Origin: Amorphochlora amoebiformis
Taxonomy: Eukaryota > Cercozoa > Chlorarachniophyceae
DNA length: 64,000 nucleotides
Direction of reading: 5' to 3'
NCBI GenBank assembly: GCA_054601695.1
Contig: BAAHQB010000131.1
Span: 310,001 to 374,000, forward strand
In this document: in pieces, positions 1 to 36,735 of the stretch
Numbering within the stretch: the stretch's first letter is position 1
How the letters are laid out: every line of letters begins with the position of its first letter
Program-made: the position numbers and the translations under genes
The notes under the pieces: model-generated
The model's database searches: none
What the model was told of the DNA's origin: nothing
What the model saw: the letters and a program-made list of their open reading frames with translations, nothing else

Positions 1-632
1 TATATATATATATATATATAAATATATATATATATGTGTGTGTGTGTGTGTATATATAAATTATAACATTTATTATATTATAAATATATATATATATATA
101 TTATTTATAGGTAAATATATATATATATATATATTACATGTTTGTGTGTGTTTGTGTGTGTATGTAAATATACTTCACATAAATTGTATATACATACACA
201 TATTAGAGAGAGCCCAAACTAAAGTGGACATATGGCTTTGACACCCATACGGACCCTACCATGCTTCTACATGCATACCGACCTATTACTGATACTTGGA
301 TTCAGGTAAAAAGACATTAAGTATATTGATATGTACATATCTACATGCATAATACTCGGATTAATAAGGTAAAAATACACAAATATATTCATATGTGTAT
401 ATCTACATGTATACCGATCTATTTCTGATACTTGGATTAAGGTAAAAATACATAAATATATTCTTATATATATATATATATGTATATATATATACATGCA
501 TACGACCTATAAATCATTACTTGGACTAGAGTAAAAATACATAAATATACTTATCTGTATATATCTACATGCATACCGAACTATTACGGGTGCGTAGCTT
601 TAGGTAAATCATATATATATATATACGTGAAC

Positions 633-663
<31 letters not shown>

Positions 664-689
664 TTTTATATGTATGTATGTATACACAT

Positions 690-733
<44 letters not shown>

Positions 734-1043
734 GTGTGTGTACGCAAATTCAATATAATATCTATGTATATCATGTAAATATATTTTGTACGAATATATA
801 TATATATATATATATAGATATTTATATATATATATATATAATATGTATACATATATATATATATATATAGATGTATATATATATATAATATCTATGTATA
901 TTCTATATATGTACATATAATATCATGTTTACAAAAATACACAAGTACACACACATTTTTATATACATATGTACATACGTACACAAAAATATTACATATA
1001 TATATACATATATTATACATAATATCCATATATATATATAAAA

Positions 1044-1080
<37 letters not shown>
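1..1080. repeat. AT-rich microsatellite region at the left edge
   Basis: Mostly (TA)n, (GT)n and (CA)n tracts. A possible plus-strand splice-acceptor island lies near 204-225 but has no secure partner; the tandem array at 263-615 is listed separately. Confidence 0.8.
263..615 (+). repeat. Tandem array of about five degenerate 60-95 bp units
   Basis: Units share the core ACATGCATACCGACCTATTA, then a variant of GATACTTGGATTCAGGTAAA, then ATACATAAATATATTC. Copies begin near 268, 341, 402, 494 and 565. Four of the five end in a donor-like AG|GTAAA. This fits amplification of an exon 3' end together with its splice donor, but I see no preserved reading frame across the copies. Confidence 0.7.
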
Positions 1081-1083
<3 letters not shown>

Positions 1084-1124
1084 ATATGAATACATTATAT
1101 AACACTATATCTTATGCATCCCAG

Positions 1125-1334
1125 GTTGCCAGAGGAGGCACAATAGACAGAGAGGTTCAATTTCAAATATTAATCGAATCCTTACGTTCAACCACCAACC
1201 CTAACCTAACCCTAACCCTTACCCTAAATAGAAGAAGGAGAGGTAGGAATTTTTTAGAACGTTGTTTAAATCCGAACGTTCTAATCCTAACCTAACCTAA
1301 CCCTAACCCTAACCTTATACATACATTTTTACAT

Positions 1335-1382
<48 letters not shown>

Positions 1383-1527
1383 CCTTACATACATACATAT
1401 ATATATATATATGTGTGTGTGTATGTATTTAAATATGTATCCTTATTGTAATATAGGTTATGAGGGTGTGTTCCAGAGACCCTAGCGAATGCCTTGGGTA
1501 CATATCTCTATATTTACAACATATGTG

Positions 1528-1584
<57 letters not shown>

Positions 1585-1627
1585 GTGTGTGTGTGTATGT
1601 GTGTACATACATGTTTAAACAAACATC

Positions 1628-1670
<43 letters not shown>

Positions 1671-1759
1671 CATATATTAACATCTACATATGGTAGTTGT
1701 ATACATATTATATATATATGTATATATGTATATATATATATATAGATAGATACATATAT

Positions 1760-1821
<62 letters not shown>

Positions 1822-1823
1822 AA

Positions 1824-1900
<77 letters not shown>

Positions 1901-1978
1901 TATATCTACGAACGATACACATAATATCTATATTTGATGCGTATGTAATTCAAATATGTATGTAGATATTCACACACA

Positions 1979-2030
<52 letters not shown>

Positions 2031-2031
2031 G

Positions 2032-2070
<39 letters not shown>

Positions 2071-2148
2071 ATGTGTGTACATATTTATACGTATATATGT
2101 AGGTGGTCGTTGTGCGTGCGATTGGACCGACTCACTGCTGCAATCTAG
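1125..2148 (+). CDS. 3' end of an unrecognised plus-strand gene (three exons)
   Basis: Three islands chain in phase: exon 1125-1154 (reads [10 protein letters not shown], phase 0 in and out), exon 1457-1497 ([14 protein letters not shown], ends in phase 2) and a terminal exon 2103-2148 ([14 protein letters not shown] then TAG). Acceptors are CCCAG, AATATAG and TGTAG, and donors are GTTCAA and GTACAT. The two introns hold telomeric-like CCTAAC repeats and (TA)n. Upstream exons probably lie left of 1125, perhaps near 205-225, or outside the window. Only about 40 residues are visible and no domain is recognisable, so no function is given. The agreement of phase at both junctions and the in-frame stop are the support; the small exons leave some room for chance. 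Confidence 0.4.
1195..1316 (+). repeat. Interstitial telomeric-like repeat (CCCTAA-type)
   Basis: Two short runs of CCTAACCCTAA separated by a unique insert, inside the first intron of the plus-strand gene. Confidence 0.8.
1326..2100. repeat. (TA)n and (GT)n microsatellite cluster
   Basis: Near-pure (TA)n, notably 1761-1897 and 1981-2054, interrupted only by the exon at 1457-1497. Tyr-Ile frames here are translations of the microsatellite. Confidence 0.9.
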
Positions 2149-2725
2149 TGTATACCTAGCTCTAGTAGCTGATCAATGTCAGCCAATGTGATCTATCTAG
2201 ATTGTACTGGCAACTTAGCGCGCATTGTTAAGGCTATCTTTTAGATCTTGCATGGCATTTGAATTTATGAAATTATGAATTATGATATTGACGCGCGGTT
2301 GAATGCGATATTGAATCAGAACCTGAATGTGGTCCCGGCACACCGGACCATGAATATTCACGTATCATGCACTAGTCACTAACTTATCATGAGAAATAAA
2401 TTCATCGATTATTGCATATGCCCATGAATTAAGTTTAAATTTAATATGATAGATATGATGATCATGTTCAATCGGAACTAATATAAATATATATATATAT
2501 ATATATATCAATTATATATCATAGTATTTAAGACTATATATAAATATGTTCCTGTACATACTCTAGCCTAGTACTACGATAATTAATATTATTGGTGTAA
2601 ATACTAGTACATTTATGCAAATTGATGCATGTGTCGTGTATAAAGTACTGTACACACATATATATTTATTATATATTCATACCTATGGTTTCGCACTACC
2701 CTTCAATTCATCGATCATAACTTAC
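2149..2725. other. Unique AT-rich spacer
   Basis: Mixed-sequence DNA rich in CTAG and GATC-like words, with a short (TA)n at 2488-2506. It may hold a last exon of the minus-strand gene to its right (an acceptor-like TGTACAG is present on the minus strand near 2655), but no convincing coding segment is visible. Confidence 0.5.
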
Positions 2726-3404
2726 GAACATCCCACTTGCGAGCTTAGCCAGCCTCGACGTCTCCACCGAATACAAGCCCGACTTATCCAAACGCTTCTC
2801 GGATCGCCTGCCCCTCAAGTCTGATGTCGATTTGTCCAACCCCCTCGACCAGTGCCCGGGAGGAAGCGACATCGACTGTTGCATCGGGGTTTCACCTTTC
2901 CTGGCTAGGTTTTCTGCCTCTCTCAAAGACCAGCTGAAATCTTTGTGCCCTTGAATCAGTGGTGACGTTTCTAATGTGGTTATGTCCTCTTCCACATGAA
3001 TGGGTGCGCTCTTCCCGCTCACGGAGAGTCGAATGGGTTTGGAGATGGAACATAAATTGTTAAAGCTGGCCCGGCGTGGGTTCGAAATTTGTCTGTGGCG
3101 CGAGTGTGTGTGGGCTATTTTTGGGCTGTGTATCATGTTTGGGGGTGAAAGACTCTTGCACTTGGGACCAAACACGCTAAATGCCTTCATATTGCGTGCG
3201 AGGTTGAGGGAGACGGGGTGGTGTGATGTGTTGCATGGCACCTTGACGGCAGATTCGTTGACCTCGACGACGGCATTAGGGACTTTGGAGACATGGTGGA
3301 TTTGGCCAGGGCATTTGGCTGAGGAAATATGAATATGAGAATATGCAGATATACACATGCATACATTACACATTACATACATATATATACATATACATAC
3401 ATAC

Positions 3405-3441
<37 letters not shown>

Positions 3442-4039
3442 TATACATGTTGTTTATATATTCTACCTACCATGATTCTTAACATACATCGTGCTTTCCA
3501 AGGTCTGTCGAGTAGGCATACGCACTTTGGAGTTTATCTGTGCGGGTTGTGATGATAACGGCCCATAAAGCTGTGATATTCGCGGCGCAGGTTTGCATTC
3601 GACAGCTGCGGCTAGGTCACGGGTACGTTGAAAGGACGTCCACGAAGAGCAACGCGGGACCTGGCACTTGAGCTTGCTTATTTGCCTCATAGGTTTAGAC
3701 AAGAGGGATTGATTGGAGCTCTGAGCCAGAGCTTGCGGAGCATCGTTTGATGTCCCAAAGTTATATAAGCCGTTGAACCTCTGAAGGGCGCCGTCTGTAA
3801 GGACAAAGAGATAAGCCCTTTCATACATAAGTCTGGCTTCGGAGGAGTTCGATAGTCTCTAGCAGTCAAGACCATGGGAGATAGGGGGAGTTACCGTTCG
3901 TCGACCCATTGGTGCAGCATGTTCGATGATCTCGTGTCATTCAATTGCCAAATCGGAGGAGCTTTGAATATTTCAGTCCCAAAAATGGCTTCAGGAGAGG
4001 CAATGACCACACTGGGCAGCCTAGAGTCAACACCCAAAA
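2726..4039 (-). CDS. Unrecognised Ser/Pro-rich protein, multi-exon
   Basis: Minus-strand exons, 5' to 3': 4039-3895, 3858-3827, 3794-3471 and 3318-2726. Phases carry through at every junction (2, 1, 1), and the main intron (3470-3319) contains the only (TA)n. The two upstream introns would be only 36 and 32 nt. The last exon stops at a perfect GTAAGT donor after GMF (2725); if that donor is not used, translation ends five codons later at 2708. The N-terminal exon reads VVIASPEAIFGTEIF, then a basic, Ser- and Pro-rich region of about 300 residues follows with scattered Cys but no domain I can name. The start codon is not found; exon 4039-3895 needs an upstream phase-1 exon. Sequence bias and splice agreement make coding likely; function is unknown. 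Confidence 0.55.
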
Positions 4040-4198
4040 CTTAGGAGGGGAAGGAAGACGCTCGCGGAGGTCGTCCCTCTGCTGTTACCAATAAATAACG
4101 TAGTCAGAGCTATCACCGATATTTTATTTTCTCTCTATAGTGATATATGGCCCTGTCACATTTACCGAAGCTGAGCTGTGGCGGCGCGGTAAAAGGGC
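4040..4198. promoter_or_regulatory. Short divergent intergenic region, possible bidirectional promoter
   Basis: Only about 160 bp separate the bromodomain gene on the plus strand from the first recognised exon of the minus-strand gene. It holds the AT-rich stretch ATTTTATTTTCTCT near 4120-4135 and a TATATGG at 4143. No certain core-promoter element is visible; the call rests on gene arrangement. Confidence 0.3.
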
Positions 4199-5012
4199 AT
4201 GAGCTCGAGGAAGAAGAACAAGCGGGCCTCGCCCAAGGCCGATATTCCGGAAGATATGCGGGCTTGCCTGGAAGTCCTCCAATCGATACAGAGCCGGAAT
4301 GACGCAGTGGCGTTTCTACAACCCGTCGACTGGAAGGAGCTGCAAATCCCTAATTATCCCAAACTAATCAAGTCTCCCATGGATTTGGGCACCATTGAGG
4401 TAACATTTCATCATCCTCAGCTTTAAATATCGCTGTTACATTACTGGGCCGTTGCGTTTGAACTGTGCTATCAATCAGAAAAATATCATGGCGGGAAAGT
4501 ATGCCACGTGTTACGATTTCGCAGAGGATGTTCGCTTAGTATGGCGGAATGCGCAGACCTTTAACATGGTTGGATCACCTATTTACAAGACCTCTGTGAC
4601 TCTCCAGCGATTCTTCGAAAAGAAATTCGCCAAGCTCAGCAAAAAGAACCCAAAAAAGAGGTGATATACCACCGGTAATCAGACACATCGTCTGATATCT
4701 GCTTTGTTTGCTCAGGAGGCGGACCGTCGAGCCCAAGGAAGCCACGCGCACTGACCGAGTGAAGTTTAGCAATCAAGTCAACTATCTATCAAGCGAGCAG
4801 CTAGGCCATATCGTCGATATTATCCAGAGCCGCTGTCCGAAAGCTCTAAGCGAGGTATTAGATCTTTCATATTCATTTCAGCCATCTTATAGGTTCATTG
4901 TCAGGATGATAACGAGATAGAGATTGAGATCAACAACATCGACGCCAAGGTCCTCCTCGAGCTTAACGACTACGCGCAAAACTGTATCTCGCGAAACAAG
5001 AAGAGTGGCTGA
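4199..5012 (+). CDS. Small BET-type protein: bromodomain plus ET domain
   Basis: Four exons, 4199-4399, 4479-4660, 4716-4854 and 4905-5012, give 209 residues; introns are 79, 55 and 50 nt with GT-AG ends and consistent phases (0, 2, 0). Residues ~20-125 are a bromodomain: the ZA loop has QPVDW (41-45), NYPKLIK and SPMDLGTI (59-66), and the acetyl-lysine-binding Asn is N96 in RNAQTFN. After a basic linker (KKNPKKRRR), residues ~142-205 match the extra-terminal (ET/NET) domain, with YLSSEQLGHIVDII and the acidic IEIEINNID motif. BET proteins bind acetylated histone tails and recruit transcription or chromatin factors through ET; nuclear location is expected. Unlike animal BRD2/3/4 it has one bromodomain and almost no tails, closer to plant GTE or minimal protist forms. 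ATG 4199 is the first in frame and gives a basic N terminus (SSRKKNKR). Confidence 0.9.
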
Positions 5013-5790
5013 AAGATGCTCCTGTTGTCCTACGGCTATAACGTAGCGTGGTCTACTATAGCCAGCCAGCGCGTTCGTGAATATGTATACTCGATAACCA
5101 GTCGTCAGTCTTCACCTGTACATTGTGTTCTTAATTTTTGTATTCCGTTGATATCGTAAAGTGAACTATCATATGATGATCAGTATCGACTCGAGTCCAG
5201 GAGTGCGTGTCCATCATAACTAGTATCGATCATAGGTTCAAGAACCTACAGCTGCGGCCATTGGGTCTACATCTACACCTCTAGACCTGGCATCATGAAT
5301 CATGAATCATAGTCACGCTACATACCATACTAGTATATATATATATACTAACCTAGTTATATATTATCACTGAAATTATAATATTGCATACTATAGTACA
5401 TTAAATATTTACGTACGTCACGAGCAGATCTAGTAGATATATTGGCAGGTTAGATATTCATGATCCGAATTAAACTAGGTAAATATCATGAGAGTATCCT
5501 TGCGGTTGTGATGTCACCACACCCGGTAATATCTCGAATATATAACTAGTTATCGACGAAAAATAGATAATTTAAAGTACGTAGTTTGGCATGAAATATT
5601 AAAAATGATCATGATCATAACTAGCTCTAGATAACAATGATTCAAGTACATGCTGACGATCCTACAGTAGTGTTACAAACAAAACTTCCCCATGAAGGGC
5701 ATCAATGAGTTTAAATTGAGTCCAAACCTAACCGAACTTAATATGTAAAAGGTTAGCATATACAAACTGTCTCTTTCTCCAAATATACAG
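5013..5790. other. Unique spacer after the bromodomain gene
   Basis: AT-rich mixed sequence with many short direct words (CATGATC, CTAGT, ATGAATCATGAATCAT at 5294-5309). It should contain the 3' UTR and poly(A) site of the bromodomain gene, but no clear signal is fixed. No coding island is seen. Confidence 0.5.
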
Positions 5791-5798
5791 CATTAAAT

Positions 5799-6560
<762 letters not shown>

Positions 6561-6833
6561 ATGTCAATACAACAACTGGTCGTTTGGATATGAAAACGGG
6601 CATTTACAAGAGTTGGGCGTGCGAGTTATCAACATAGGTGTTTACTATCAATAAGGACCTACAGTTGGCGTGTAAACATGTACTTGACTGTTTAAAGATG
6701 GTTTTAGTCTCAGCTTCACTATCTACCCTCTACAAGAGAGAGCGATCGAGAAGTGCTGTCGGGAAAGCAGGAAAATTTATCCTAATTTCCTCTCACCCTT
6801 AGCGGCCGTGGAGAAGCACCGTTTTGATGGAGC

Positions 6834-7897
6834 CTACACGTATCTCGTGTCTTGCAGGATGCACACGTGCTTCCGCAGGGCATCTCTACCTTCTTCGTCG
6901 ATTCCTTGCAACATTTTAATCCACTCTGCTTCCTGATTACTTCCTGAATCTGAGGGCCAACGGTGCACCACCTGAGTTGTGGTTAAGTTGAAAAGCAAAG
7001 CGAAAGTTGTCCCTAGAAAGATAGAGAAGTATTCGGAGTCTAATGCTATGCCTAACTCGGAAGCTCTAACCCTAACCTTAATCATAACCCACACTCTAAC
7101 TCTAACCCTAAGGGCCACCGTAGTTCACCATGCACAAGCGCTTATGCTAGCCCGCATGTCTCTGGAGGTATGAAGAACCTATTCCCACTTCCACTCTCGC
7201 CCTACGAGCCCGAAAGCTAAACTTCTCGTGGAACGCACCATAGTCCAAAACCTGATCCTAACTCTGCATTTTGGAGTATTAGGGTACTCTACACGTACCA
7301 ATCGTCAAGATATTTAGATGTCTTTGCCTCCCGCCGTACATCCGCAGGTAGGAGAGCGAGCTTTTCATTCCAGTCCCCCTGAATGACGGGCCAATCAACT
7401 CAAATTTTGATTACGCCGTACCTCGAAATGATATGGACGTCACGAATACGATCAAACACAAGCACAGGCGCATCGTGGGACATGTCTAGGTAAATTACGG
7501 GTCCACTGGCTGCGACTTGCTTGATTATCTCTCGCTCCCACGTAGCCAAGTCACTACCAAGCACGGGTCAGATCAATCATCGCTATTTGTGCGATGTGGC
7601 AGTACCTGAATGGTCTCCTATCTACGACTGCATTACATAAGCCCTCCGTCGACTCTGCGACAGCACAAACGGAACCTGGAAGATCCAAATTCGCCTTTAG
7701 TTACCGCGTCCCACCAAAATCGACAGGCGAAATGGATGATTCCAGGCTACAGAATGAGGATCACCAGGTGGCTTATTGACATTCGGCAGAGTCTGTGAGT
7801 CCTTGCGAGTGAAAATCCACATCATTATGGCGGCTGTGAAGACATTCGAGGCCAGGACCACGCCTATTACACACCAAGACCATTGCATAATTTGCAT
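6834..7897 (-). CDS. Small type II membrane protein, five exons, unknown function
   Basis: Exons 7897-7765, 7675-7606, 7553-7422, 7378-7299 and 6949-6834 join in frame (phases 1, 2, 2, 1) to give 176 residues. The N terminus has a membrane anchor at about residues 6-30 (WCVIGVVLASNVFTAAIMMW) followed by TRK, the usual signature of a type II signal anchor with the rest in the ER/Golgi lumen or outside. The soluble part includes SDLATWEREIIKQV and VIYLDMSHDAPVLVFDRI. A Golgi enzyme such as a glycosyltransferase is possible from this layout, but no catalytic motif is visible and the protein is short. Introns are 89, 52, 43 and 349 nt; the last contains telomeric-like repeats. The two 3' exons are also open in a second frame set (see findings), so the C-terminal sequence is uncertain. 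Confidence 0.5.
7060..7112 (+). repeat. Short telomeric-like repeat inside an intron
   Basis: Degenerate CTAACCCTAA copies lie inside the fourth intron of the minus-strand membrane-protein gene. Confidence 0.7.
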
Positions 7898-8066
7898 TCC
7901 TGTTTAGTCCTCTAGATATACGGATATCTTCTTTGAAATATATTGATATCTAATATTGATAGTTGAATATAATATTCATCCAATATCTGGTTATTGCACA
8001 GTGTAATGAATCTATATCTAGTTTAAAATATATTGATCTGAAAGGCTCAGCGTTGTGGTCGACGTG

Positions 8067-27264
<19,198 letters not shown>

Positions 27265-27513
27265 CTTAACGCACGGAGATCGCTGTGCCACGAAGTTACC
27301 ATTATATGTCCTAAATGTCTACTATCGGTGGCGTTGATCATACTATCATGTATAATAAGACTAAGATCCGGATCCGTAGTAAGCCAGGTTTTAATCATCA
27401 AACATTGATAAACTAGATAAATAATGCCGCGGTATCTGGCAAGTAGCAGCTACTATACCCATACTGTAATATATACTACATATATGCGCACAATACGTAC
27501 ACGCACCACGACA

Positions 27514-29300
<1,787 letters not shown>

Positions 29301-29309
29301 AGCAATCAA

Positions 29310-32314
<3,005 letters not shown>

Positions 32315-32583
32315 CTGAGATATTTCAACATCAGAGGCGATGCGCGAAATGAATCACATTTCACAACCACTCCTCCCATTTCGCACAAGGAAAGTGTAAC
32401 AATCAGGTCGGCAATAATTGGGGGATGGAGCTAGGGATTGAGCTGAATAGGGTTTAAAAATTCTCGGGCAATAATAATGTAAAAGTGAAACATAGTTACT
32501 CGCACTTCTATGAGTATGCACAAATGTTGAAAATGTATCCACAAATGCCCTTCACGTGTATTTACCCAATTTGGTTATAACAG

Positions 32584-32857
32584 ATCGTGTGTGTTGAAAT
32601 TGCTAGTGGTACTTTCAATGTTTGTCCTTGAGAAAAACCCTAACCCTTTCGTATATTGAATTGTACTTTTTCGTGCATCCCCCGACACATTCCCAGATAT
32701 CCTCCGGCGGTAGTTCGGACACAGACCTACCACGACAGTACGTGCAAACAAACCAAAGTGAGCACGCTAGTAGTCAAACATCTCATCCTTTTTTCAACAT
32801 TTCGCTTTCGCATAAGATACTCCTTTTCGCAGGTTCAAAACCATCACATTTTACTAA
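32584..32857 (+). CDS. Possible 3' end of a small plus-strand gene
   Basis: Three short islands keep phase: 32584-32608 (SCVLKLLV), 32697-32737 (ISSGGSSDTDLPRQ) and 32833-32857 (FKTITFY then TAA). Acceptors are AACAG, CCCAG and CGCAG. The first intron includes two CCCTAA hexamers. About 22 residues are visible and nothing is recognisable, so this could be chance. Confidence 0.25.
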
Positions 32858-33590
32858 ATTTCGCGCGTAGGTGTGGTGGGTATAAAGTTGAATGGAGGGA
32901 GGGGGGTGGGATGGGGCGAGGGCTAGGGAGGGGCACCTCCGTCGCATGGTAGCTTAGACGATGACTTAGAATTGGCGCGGTGTGTTTCCCGGTGTCAGGT
33001 TTGAAATCGCCTTAAGAGTATATTAGTGAGCGTTTCAAGCGACACATCTGTAGTTACCTAAGAAAATACCTAAGCGTTTCAAGCGACACGACTTGCTCAG
33101 CGCAAAGTTGCGCTGCCACGCGTGCGGCGACATGCGATGTCGATCACACTAATGATAGGGCTATCATTCGAGTCTACTCAAGCTCAGACATTTTTTAAGG
33201 AGCTGCGATTGTAAAAGGATTGGGCAGGGAGGGTGCGAACGCTTGTGAGTTCAAGAAGTACGGAGTTGTTCCTCTGTGTGCATGTACGTACGGGTATTTT
33301 TAGGCTTGCAATCAGAAACAGTGCAAGGTCTTCAAACAAATATTACAATCTACAGTGTGACGAATAACCATTGTTACATTACAATGTTATATAATTATTA
33401 TCATGTTTATATACAGGTACATATAAATAAAATTAGTATTAGATACGATATTACCTGGTATATACTCTATACTGTAATATTTTATAATTACATCAAAACA
33501 CATCAGTATATATTCGTATATTCATATACTCCGTATATGACTGAGCCCATTTATATGATCTAGATGATGTATCTACTGTAAAATTACACA
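32858..33590. other. Unique spacer
   Basis: Contains a G-rich stretch (32890-32935) and two copies of GCGTTTCAAGCGACAC at 33029 and 33073. AT-rich after 33340. No coding segment supported. Confidence 0.5.
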
Positions 33591-33611
33591 TACATACATA
33601 TATATATCTAG

Positions 33612-33644
<33 letters not shown>

Positions 33645-33789
33645 GTATATATATATATTTATATATATATATATATATATATATGCAATTGTATTTGTAA
33701 CTACGTTATATGAAAAGTCCGAAATGATTGAAAACATATAATTATGTAACATATAATGTGTATGACAAATGTTACATACAATATTAATA

Positions 33790-33841
<52 letters not shown>

Positions 33842-33845
33842 CCAC
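33591..33845. repeat. (TA)n block
   Basis: (TA)n on both sides of a unique patch (33685-33785), followed by a unique 3' flank to the next gene's stop at 34010. Confidence 0.85.
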
Positions 33846-34009
33846 AACAATTTAGTCCAGTTAATGGGCAAGTTACAGTGAGCGGATAATGTGTTAAAAT
33901 AATTTTAAATTGAGGATCACACTTAGTGATTTGAATCGGTAGCATTTATCAACTAAGATATCTACAGTCGGTGGGTAAGTACTTGGCTTATCGCAGGTAC
34001 TGTCAGTAT

Positions 34010-35813
34010 TTAAATGGAAGAAAATTTGCGAGGATTTGGGCCGCTCCCTGAAGATCCGTCTCCCTGAAGTGCAGAAGACCCGGAGGGGCTGTAGGAGGCC
34101 AGTGGCGTCGAGGGTGGAGGTAATACGGGACCATATCGAGCAGGACGCGGATACGGGCCCTCTTGGTAATGTGGTGCTGAGAGCTCACCAGGGTTCATTC
34201 CCGAAGCCTGGCTGTGTATTGTATTCCTCTCAGGGTTCCTCATGTCGTGCTCTAACACTTGCTTCTTGCGACGAGGCTGCATATCGGAGAGCTCTCCTGC
34301 GAGACGAGTTTGGACGCTGGATTCGGGCGCTGATTCCGGTGGCAGGGTGAGCACGTAGCTTTGATACGCCTGAGGTGGCGGGGGCGGAGGTCTTGGGGCA
34401 GGCCCAAGCTGAGCGCGAGAGGGAAACTCAAGATATGACGGCTGTCGCTGGAGCCGGTCTTGACGGGGAGGAGGTTGTGTGCGCGATAAGGGCGAAGTTA
34501 AGCGCAACGATGGTTTCACACGCTCCTCATAACCCCACCGACGGGATTGAGGTTTCTGTTCAAGAGGAAAGCTCTGTTGCACTGAGACTTGACTGCTGAT
34601 ATGAGGTTCATTCTGAGGCCGCACCGGCCCCCCCTGACGGGTCCTCTTGCGCCCCAACTGTGCGAGAGATCCCGCGATCAGCTGTGATGCGGTGCTTACA
34701 TCTTGGATGAGGCCCAGAATGCAGGGGATCTGCGGAGAGCCTGCGCAGACCATTGTAATTTGTAGCCACGAACCTGAAGAAGTCTTAAAGGGGACTAAAC
34801 CAGCCGATCTTCGCGTGTATCTAGCCTGAACAGTGAATATCGTCAATAAATACCATTCAGAGCATCCCAGAGACGCAGTGCTTGTATTACCGTGATCTGT
34901 GCGAGCACTTCCTTCTCGTCCTCGGCTGCTCGCAGGACGGTGGACCACTTAACCTTGCTTGGACCACGTCCAAACCCGAACAGTACTGATGCGTGGTCAT
35001 CCAAGTAAACAGTATCCGCTACCGGGTCTGCAACAAACCTCCCAAGGCCAGGCCATATAGCTTGGCCCATGATCGTTCCAAAATTGATAGTCATCCCACT
35101 GGAGGATCTAGCTAGCCTGATAGCCCGCTCGACGACCTCATCGATCGAGAATCCAGGGTCACTCTCCGGATGTTCACGTAGGTAGTGGGAGCAGGTGGTC
35201 TTGTGCTTGCCGATGGAGTGTAGCGACGATTTTTTGTATCTTTTACCACATGTCGATACGCATTGCCATATTTCGTCCGAGTGAAGTTGATCTATGTTGT
35301 TGTGTCGTAGTTAATGTCTCAAATAAAGATGAACACCCACGTGGACGTTAGGAATTCTAAAAAGCAGAGAAAAAGTAGCCCGAGGGGCTACAGGCTGAAC
35401 ACAAAGGTTGCAGGGGGGTTGCTGGGTGGGTACAAGGTACGAGAAATCCACCTATACTACGGCGCTGGGGCATACGAGGGAGACTCCCAGCAAACTGTTC
35501 GTCGGGGCGTTGGTGGTCTGGGCGGGGTGTCGTCTGGGGTGTGGATTGAACATGCCGAAAAATTTATTTGGACAAATCACAGCAATCGTAAAGTATCACC
35601 TGAAGTCCACCAAATGGTCTCATGGCCTTTCAGAACCAAGACGCTCGGCTCAAGGCGAGATGGCTTCCCTTGAGGGGGGGGGGACACCCAAAGCCAGTGT
35701 TCCTCCAGCCATTTTTGTAGACACCTTGCGCGCCACGTATGCGAGCTGAAGCGCTCACATGGACAGACAAGACTCTCATTGCCGCCGACGATCGCGAACA
35801 GCGACGTGCGCAT
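34010..35813 (-). CDS. Zinc-finger-like/PAS-like regulatory protein, paralogue 2
   Basis: Exons 35813-35600, 35291-34891 and 34825-34010 (TAA) give 476 residues. Two Cys/His clusters are visible: [20 protein letters not shown] (about residues 18-37) and [12 protein letters not shown]...[11 protein letters not shown], which read like related zinc-finger variants. Then a PAS-like part: [38 protein letters not shown], and after the intron [19 protein letters not shown]. The C-terminal 200 residues are disordered, with PPPPPP, many Gln/Pro/Ser and a basic PRRKKQ. The order zinc finger, PAS-like core and disordered tail suggests a regulator of transcription or signalling, but this is inference. 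ATG 35813 is the first in frame; the frame stays open back to an acceptor-like TCTTCTAG at 35874, so the first exon may instead be internal, starting at 35873. The neighbour at 29310-32314 is a tandem paralogue. Confidence 0.65.
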
Positions 35814-35873
35814 CGCTACGTGTTCACACGACGCATTCAAACAAGACAACTCTCCAACCTCCAGCCCCTCACC

Positions 35874-35975
35874 CTAGAAGAAATCGCACAACCCACAATT
35901 TGGTGTTTACTGGTAACACTGTTACAGGCCGACATAGCGCCTTATATAATATAACATATACACACACATACATAC

Positions 35976-36054
<79 letters not shown>

Positions 36055-36353
36055 AATATATATACACATATATACATATGTGTGTGTATGATAACATTAG
36101 AATATTAGCGAACACACACGATAAAAGTAATATTATATTATTAATTAATAATTATACATACATATTTACGTATATATACATATATCTGTATACATGTATA
36201 TAATAATACACACACATATATAAATATATATATGTATATAATATATATATTACATATATAATACATATATAATATATATATACAAACATATGCATACATA
36301 TACACATACATATGCACACATATATGTATATATATATATACACACATATATAC

Positions 36354-36420
<67 letters not shown>

Positions 36421-36423
36421 CAC

Positions 36424-36464
<41 letters not shown>

Positions 36465-36510
36465 ATATACGTACCATAGTATACTAAGTATATACAAATA
36501 CATACATGTG

Positions 36511-36559
<49 letters not shown>

Positions 36560-36565
36560 GTATAC

Positions 36566-36609
<44 letters not shown>

Positions 36610-36611
36610 CA

Positions 36612-36649
<38 letters not shown>

Positions 36650-36735
36650 ATATGTCCAATATTATAATTATACCAAAAATTTATCAAGGAACATATAAAT
36701 ACATAGAATCATTGATATAATATATGTACATATAC
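35874..36735. repeat. Spacer with (TA)n blocks
   Basis: (TA)n at 35981-36053, 36367-36418 and 36567-36636, plus CA/TG runs. Confidence 0.85.

Noticed and set aside
33876-33894. GTGAGCGGATAA, identical to part of the bacterial lac operator
   Set aside because: A 12-base chance match in eukaryotic DNA with no vector sequence nearby.
34036-34350. Plus-strand frames over 34036-34829 and 35314-35749
   Set aside because: They lie opposite, or between, well-supported minus-strand exons with consistent splicing and a paralogue; no plus-strand splice chain was found.
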